This document shows, piece after piece, positions 59,952 to 64,000 of a stretch of 64,000 bases of DNA (the stretch's first letter is position 1; the number at the start of each line of letters is the position of its first letter). Source of the DNA: Mesorhizobium sp. 113-3-3 (GTDB taxonomy: Bacteria > Pseudomonadota > Alphaproteobacteria > Rhizobiales > Rhizobiaceae); the NCBI RefSeq assembly GCF_016756495.1, contig NZ_AP023243.1, positions 2,236,501 through 2,300,500 on the forward strand. The letters are read 5' to 3'. The notes under the pieces were generated by a model that did no database searches, was not told the DNA's origin, and was given only the letters and a program-made list of their open reading frames with translations. Both the position numbers and the translations under genes were made by a program.

Positions 59952-62141
59952 TCAGGCTGCCTTTTCCTTGGCCTTGCGCGGCAAGTGAGCGACGATGTTC
60001 TCGATGATGCGCATGCCGGCATTGTGGCCGAGCGTCATGATCGATTCCGGATGGAATTGCACGGCCGCGATAGGCTCCTTGCGGTGCTCGAAGGCCATGA
60101 TGATGCCGTCCTCCGTCTCTGCCGTGACGATGAAATCATCGGGAAGGCGCACCGGATCGGCGAAGATCGAGTGGTAGCGGCCGACGGTGACTTCCTTGGG
60201 CAGGCCGGAAAAGATGATGCCCGGCTTGGAGACGCGGATGCGCGAGGGCTTGCCATGCATGGGAATATGCAGCTGACGCAATTCCCCGCCATACGCCTCC
60301 GCCAACGCCTGCAGGCCAAGGCAGACGCCGAAGATCGGCAGGTCGCGGGCGCGCGCCCGTCTGATGGTGGCGGCGCAATCGAAATCCTTCGGCGTGCCCG
60401 GTCCGGGCGACAGCACGACGAGGTCCGGCTTCAGCCGCTCGAACACTTCCTCCGGCACCGGCGTGCGCACGGTCGAGACATTGGCGCCGGTCTGGCGGAA
60501 GTAATTGGCCAGCGTGTGGACGAAGGAGTCCTCGTGGTCGACGAGCAGGATGTTGACGCCGTCGCCGACGCGCGCGGTGGTGCGTTCGGTGCTGGCGGAA
60601 TTTCCCGTCTTGGCGTCGCGGATGGCGGAGAGCATGGCAGATGCCTTCAGTTCGGTTTCGGCTTCTTCTTCCTCGGGAATGCTGTCGAAGAGCAATGTGG
60701 CGCCGGCGCGCACTTCGGCGATGCCGTCCTTGATGCGGATGGTGCGCAGCGTCAGGCCGGTGTTCATGTCGCCGTTGAAATTGACCATGCCGATCGCCCC
60801 GCCATACCAGGCGCGCGGGCTCTTCTCGTTCTGCTCGATGAAGCGCATGGCCCATAGTTTCGGCGCGCCGGTGACGGTGACAGCCCAGGCGTGCGAGAGA
60901 AACGCGTCGAAAGCATCCATGCCTTCGCGTAGCCGGCCCTCGATGTGGTCGACGGTGTGGATCAGGCGCGAATACATCTCGATCTGGCGGCGGCCGATGA
61001 CGCGGACCGAGCCCGGCTCGCAGACCCGCGACTTGTCGTTGCGGTCGACGTCCGAGCACATTGTGAGCTCGGATTCGTCCTTCTTCGAATTGAGCAGTTT
61101 CAGGATCTGCTCTGAGTCGGAAATGGCGTCGTCGCCGCGCTTGATAGTGCCCGAGATCGGGCAGGTCTCGACCCGGCGGCCGTTGACGCGCACGAACATC
61201 TCCGGCGAGGCGCCGATCAGATATTCGTTTTCTCCGAGATTGATGAAGAACGAGTAGGGCGAGGGATTGATCGACTTCAGCTTGCGCGAAATCTCGGAGG
61301 GCTGGGTCTCGCAGCGCTCGTAAAACATCTGGCCGGGCACGACCTCGAACAGGTCGCCGCGCTTGAACGAGTCCATGGCCCGCCGCACAAGGTTGGCGTA
61401 TTCGCCGGGTTCATGGTCGCCTCGCGGCGGGATGCGGTCGGCGGTCTTGAACGGCTCGGCGATCTCGTCGCGGGGCAGGCCTTCGGTCGAAAAACCCTCG
61501 CCCGAATAGTCGTAGCGGTCGGTCCAGGCCTTGGCCGAATAGTGGTCGACCACCAGGATCTCGTCGGGCAGGAACAGCACGAGGTCGCGCTGGCTCGGCT
61601 TGCGCTCGAGCTTGTAGTCGACCGGATCGAACTGGAAAGCGAGGTCGTAGCCGAAGGCGCCATAGAGGCCGAGATTGGCGTCTTCAGCGGTCCTGAACAA
61701 AGCGGTGATGGCGCGCAGCACGGTAAAGACCGAAGGCACGCGGCTGCGCTCCTCCTCGGTGAAGATACGGCCGGGCTTGGCGACGTCGAGGCGGATCAGC
61801 GTCTTCGTCGTCTCGGCGATGGTGATGTCGGCAAGGTCAGCCAGTGTCTTGCCGATGACTGGCAACAGCGCTTCGCCGCGACGGTTCAGCGCTTCGATGC
61901 GCATGGCGCGTCCGCGCGCCGAGATGACCAGCGGCGGATCGATGATGGCGGTATCCCAACGCGTGTAGCGGCCGGGATATTCGTAATTGGAGGAAAACAC
62001 CGCGCCCCGGCGCGAGTTCAAGCCATCGACATAGGCGTCGATCGCACCCGCATAGGGCCGGTCGTGGCGCTCGCGCGTAATGGTGATGCCACCCGCGGTC
62101 ACGAAGCTTTCAGCGCCGTTTTCCAGAACCTTCATCGTCAT
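59952..62141 (-). CDS. trpE(G): Anthranilate synthase, fused TrpE-TrpG
   Basis: This 729-residue fused enzyme turns chorismate and glutamine to anthranilate, the first step to tryptophan. The ATG at 62141 has GGAG six bases ahead; further in-frame ATGs lie at 62153 and 62135. The TrpE part (residues 1-510) shows [14 protein letters not shown] and the chorismate-binding end [12 protein letters not shown]. The TrpG amidotransferase part has [15 protein letters not shown], the catalytic cysteine in [16 protein letters not shown] and the His/Glu in VQFHPESI. Fusion and length match Sinorhizobium TrpE(G). A Trp-codon leader and attenuator precede it. Confidence 0.97.
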   Translation of the reverse strand: MTMKVLENGAESFVTAGGITITRERHDRPYAGAIDAYVDGLNSRRGAVFSSNYEYPGRYTRWDTAIIDPPLVISARGRAMRIEALNRRGEALLPVIGKTLADLADITIAETTKTLIRLDVAKPGRIFTEEERSRVPSVFTVLRAITALFRTAEDANLGLYGAFGYDLAFQFDPVDYKLERKPSQRDLVLFLPDEILVVDHYSAKAWTDRYDYSGEGFSTEGLPRDEIAEPFKTADRIPPRGDHEPGEYANLVRRAMDSFKRGDLFEVVPGQMFYERCETQPSEISRKLKSINPSPYSFFINLGENEYLIGASPEMFVRVNGRRVETCPISGTIKRGDDAISDSEQILKLLNSKKDESELTMCSDVDRNDKSRVCEPGSVRVIGRRQIEMYSRLIHTVDHIEGRLREGMDAFDAFLSHAWAVTVTGAPKLWAMRFIEQNEKSPRAWYGGAIGMVNFNGDMNTGLTLRTIRIKDGIAEVRAGATLLFDSIPEEEEAETELKASAMLSAIRDAKTGNSASTERTTARVGDGVNILLVDHEDSFVHTLANYFRQTGANVSTVRTPVPEEVFERLKPDLVVLSPGPGTPKDFDCAATIRRARARDLPIFGVCLGLQALAEAYGGELRQLHIPMHGKPSRIRVSKPGIIFSGLPKEVTVGRYHSIFADPVRLPDDFIVTAETEDGIIMAFEHRKEPIAAVQFHPESIMTLGHNAGMRIIENIVAHLPRKAKEKAA

Positions 62142-62190
62142 TGCCGTCTCCATCAGCTTGTTGGGGCAACGGACCCGGGACTGGCTTTGG

Positions 62191-62227
62191 AAAAACAAAT
62201 GGCCGCCCGGACTTTCCGTTGCGGCCA
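62191..62227 (-). terminator. trp attenuator terminator
   Basis: On the minus strand TGGCCGC (62227-62221) pairs with GCGGCCA (62206-62200), a perfect seven-pair stem with an inner CGG/CCG stem, followed by TTTGTTTTT. An upstream AGCGGCC (62259-62265) can pair with the first arm GGCCGC, forming the competing antiterminator. It lies 50 bases before the trpE(G) start. Confidence 0.9.
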
Positions 62228-62266
62228 CCCTCTCTTTTCACGCACGCGCGTTCGAACAGGCCGCTG

Positions 62267-62311
62267 TCAGCAGGCCCACCACCAAACGGTCTTGGTCGAA
62301 CGCATGTTCAT
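62267..62311 (-). CDS. trpL: trp leader peptide
   Basis: A 14-codon gene starting ATGAACATGCGT at 62311 and ending TGA at 62267; the peptide is MNMRSTKTVWWWAC with three consecutive Trp codons just before its end. The attenuator lies directly downstream. A ribosome stalled on the Trp codons would favour the antiterminator and let trpE(G) be read. This matches the trpL gene of Sinorhizobium meliloti in form. Confidence 0.93.
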   Translation of the reverse strand: MNMRSTKTVWWWAC

Positions 62312-62462
62312 GGGCGAAATCCATAGCGGCGAAAAACCGGATGCGCAACAGGTTTGAAACGTCTGCCCGGTGGCTGCCGCTTCCCGGGCTCATGGCACAT
62401 CGCCAGCGCCGGTGGCGTTGCCTAGACTGCACATCCGACATCCAGAGAACGGGAAGACACCA

Positions 62463-63233
62463 ATGACCGATCAGGCCGAGCGCGCGCGGACGTTCCATTC
62501 CCTTCACGTCAAGGGCAATCCGATCGTTCTCTACAATGCCTGGGATCCAGGCTCGGCCAAGATCGTCGAGAAAGCCGGCGCCAAGGCGATCGCCACCGGG
62601 AGTTGGCCGGTCGCGGCCGCCTTCGGCTATGCCGACGGCGAGAAAATCCCGCTGGACCTGGCGCTCGACAACATCAAGCGAATCGTCGCGGCGGTCGACC
62701 TGCCGGTGACCATGGATCTTGAAGGCGGCTACGGCATCGAGCCGGAAGTCGTCGCCCAGACCGTGACACGCGCATTGCAGGCCGGCGCCATCGGCTTCAA
62801 TTTCGAGGACCAGATCGTCGGTGGCACCGGCCTGCACGACATCGCCGTTCAGGTGAAGCGGGTCGAAGCCGCCGCGGCGGCCGTCAAGGCGTCGGGCATA
62901 CCGGCCTTCCTCAACGCTCGCACCGACATTTTCCTCAAGGCGAAGCCCGATGCGCATGACAGGGGACTGCTCGACCAGGCGATCGAGCGGGCGCATGCCT
63001 ATGAAAAGGCCGGAGCAAGCGGCTTCTTTGCGGCAGGCCTGGGTGACGAGGGCCTCATCGAGGCGCTGTGCAAGGCCACGGCGCTGCCGGTCAACATCAT
63101 CGCATTGGCGCATGTGCCGCCGCGCCAGCGGCTGGCCGAACTCGGCGTCGCCCGCATCAGCCACGGCCCGGTGCCTTACCGGCAGATGGCGGAGTGGCTG
63201 GAGGCCAAGGCGCGGCAAGCGATCTCGGGTTAA
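62463..63233 (+). CDS. Isocitrate lyase/PEP mutase family protein
   Basis: A 256-residue TIM-barrel enzyme of the PEP mutase/isocitrate lyase superfamily, starting MTDQAERARTFHSL. Metal and substrate motifs are NAWDPGSAKIVEKAG, DLEGGYG, FNFEDQ and FLNARTDIFL. The KKCGH loop of true isocitrate lyase is missing, so it probably cleaves or rearranges another 2-oxo acid such as oxaloacetate. It is divergent from the trp leader and its stop lies one base from the AstE-like gene stop. Confidence 0.9.
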   Translation: MTDQAERARTFHSLHVKGNPIVLYNAWDPGSAKIVEKAGAKAIATGSWPVAAAFGYADGEKIPLDLALDNIKRIVAAVDLPVTMDLEGGYGIEPEVVAQTVTRALQAGAIGFNFEDQIVGGTGLHDIAVQVKRVEAAAAAVKASGIPAFLNARTDIFLKAKPDAHDRGLLDQAIERAHAYEKAGASGFFAAGLGDEGLIEALCKATALPVNIIALAHVPPRQRLAELGVARISHGPVPYRQMAEWLEAKARQAISG

Positions 63234-63234
63234 G

Positions 63235-64000
63235 TCAATCCTCCAGCGTACCTGACCTGGCGTCGGCGCTCTTCCTGTCGCCGACCAGCTTCAGCAGGTC
63301 CTCGCCGGCGCGGATGATGCGGCGCGAGCGGCGGGTCAGGATGATGCCGTCCTGCGGCGCGAACACTTCCGCGCGGCCATCGGCCTCGCCCGGGGCATGG
63401 ACAATGGTGGCAAGGCGATCGCCCCTGGCGACGCGGTCGCCGGGCTTCACGTCATAGAGCACAGCGCCAGCCCGGGGAGCGGGCATCATGTCGATGTTTT
63501 CCAACGGGGCGACAACGCCCTTGAAAGGGCCGGGTTCGGAAAGCGCGCCGTCGGTGATCACGCCGCGCGCCACCAGCAGCCGGTAGAGGCCTTCGGCGTC
63601 GGCTTTGGCGAGGGCGCCATCGACGTCGAGGATGCCGCGATATTCGACCGTGGTGGCGACACGGCGGTCGAACTTCGCCACGTCGGCGGGAACGTTCTGG
63701 TAGGGCATGATCGAGGCGCCCTCGAAGGTGCCGTCGGTGTCCTCGCTCCACAACACGACCGCATCGACGCCCATGGCGGCGGCGCAATCGGCCATGGCAG
63801 GCCACAGGCTGGTGTGGATGTAGAGATAGGCAAGGCCCTCGTCGTCGCAGTGCAGGTCGAGCACGATGTCATGGCCGAGCGACAACTGCACCAGGCGTGA
63901 CTTCAGCCGCTGGTCGGCGCCGCCAAAGGAGGTGTCGGGCAACAGCCTGGCGTCGGGCGCGGCAAGCAGCGGGAAGGCGCGGTTGAAATTGGTGCGGGTG
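63235..64000 (-). CDS. AstE/aspartoacylase-like zinc deacylase, 5' end cut by window
   Basis: The last 255 codons of a succinylglutamate desuccinylase/aspartoacylase family protein. Visible family features are NFNRAFP at the window edge, the metal-associated LDLHCDDEG, and a C-terminal beta domain (PGDRVARGDRLATIVHAPGE) like a barrel-sandwich. It removes an acyl group from an amino acid or, as in ectoine catabolism, from acetylated diamines. The start lies beyond 64000. It converges with the PEP mutase-like gene. Confidence 0.88.
   Translation of the reverse strand, partial: TRTNFNRAFPLLAAPDARLLPDTSFGGADQRLKSRLVQLSLGHDIVLDLHCDDEGLAYLYIHTSLWPAMADCAAAMGVDAVVLWSEDTDGTFEGASIMPYQNVPADVAKFDRRVATTVEYRGILDVDGALAKADAEGLYRLLVARGVITDGALSEPGPFKGVVAPLENIDMMPAPRAGAVLYDVKPGDRVARGDRLATIVHAPGEADGRAEVFAPQDGIILTRRSRRIIRAGEDLLKLVGDRKSADARSGTLED

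Overview
The window looks like chromosomal DNA of a GC-rich alphaproteobacterium of the order Hyphomicrobiales, most likely Mesorhizobium or a close relative. The evidence is the fused trpE(G) gene with a Trp-codon leader peptide, a complete sciP/ctrA/chpT/eipA cell-cycle neighbourhood, nasS-nasT control of nitrate assimilation, a NolR-like ArsR regulator, IalB-family exported proteins and overall protein similarity as recalled. No phage, conjugative module, intact IS element or CRISPR array was seen.

Layout. 1-699: the 5' part of an RND efflux adaptor gene. 816-11586 (all minus): nitrate assimilation. nasT-nasS encode the nitrate-responsive RNA-binding antiterminator and its sensor, followed by nrtA-nrtB-nrtD (uptake), nirB-nirD (nitrite reductase) and nasA (nitrate reductase). 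The gap before nrtA holds an NtrC-like site, a sigma-54 promoter, a two-hexaloop ANTAR-type RNA and an overlapping intrinsic terminator. 11740-16897: a small His-rich exported protein, an endonuclease/phosphatase-family protein, a cardiolipin-synthase-like enzyme, a small hypothetical gene and two AraC regulators, the second lacking an N-terminal domain. 17097-25197 (all plus): a surface/secretion cassette made of a 1898-residue trimeric autotransporter adhesin, two IalB-like proteins, an unknown membrane-anchored protein and a DUF4189 protein, followed by a 33-codon gene with a lasso-RiPP-type leader motif and an HlyD-type secretion gene fragment.

25677-28884: a lipoprotein, tRNA-Met, an oxidoreductase and mnmA. 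29172-34791: cell-cycle control (sciP, fliJ-like, ctrA, a single-domain response regulator, chpT, eipA) with GANTC and CtrA-like sites; a quinone reductase/HxlR pair sits inside it. 34928-46737: housekeeping and accessory genes (coiled-coil membrane protein, rRNA/tRNA methyltransferase, ArsR, HugZ-like, SDR, GNAT, glutathionyl-hydroquinone reductase, Nudix, phosphoesterase, an unknown protein with a perfect CtrA box, hydrolase, wHTH-TPR protein). 46989-49006: leuA with a Leu-codon leader peptide. 49163-51424: an ATP-grasp/esterase/NTF2-like operon of unknown product. 51435-55142: MFS exporter with divergent LysR, and an AbrB-type permease. 55323-55903: ParDE toxin-antitoxin. 55986-58841: monooxygenase, SDR, DsrE-like and an unknown duplicated exported protein. 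58841-58983: a long imperfect palindrome. 58999-62311: trpL-trpE(G)-CDF transporter. 62463-64000: PEP mutase-like enzyme and a partial AstE-like gene.

The clearest regulatory logic is the two-layer control of nitrate assimilation (NtrC/sigma-54 initiation plus NasT antitermination), the two ribosome-sensing leader peptides (trpL, leuL), and the CtrA regulon signals scattered around the ctrA neighbourhood. The least explained parts are the adhesin-IalB-DUF4189 cassette, the orphan RiPP-like micro-gene, the ATP-grasp/esterase pair and the unknown protein behind the perfect CtrA box.
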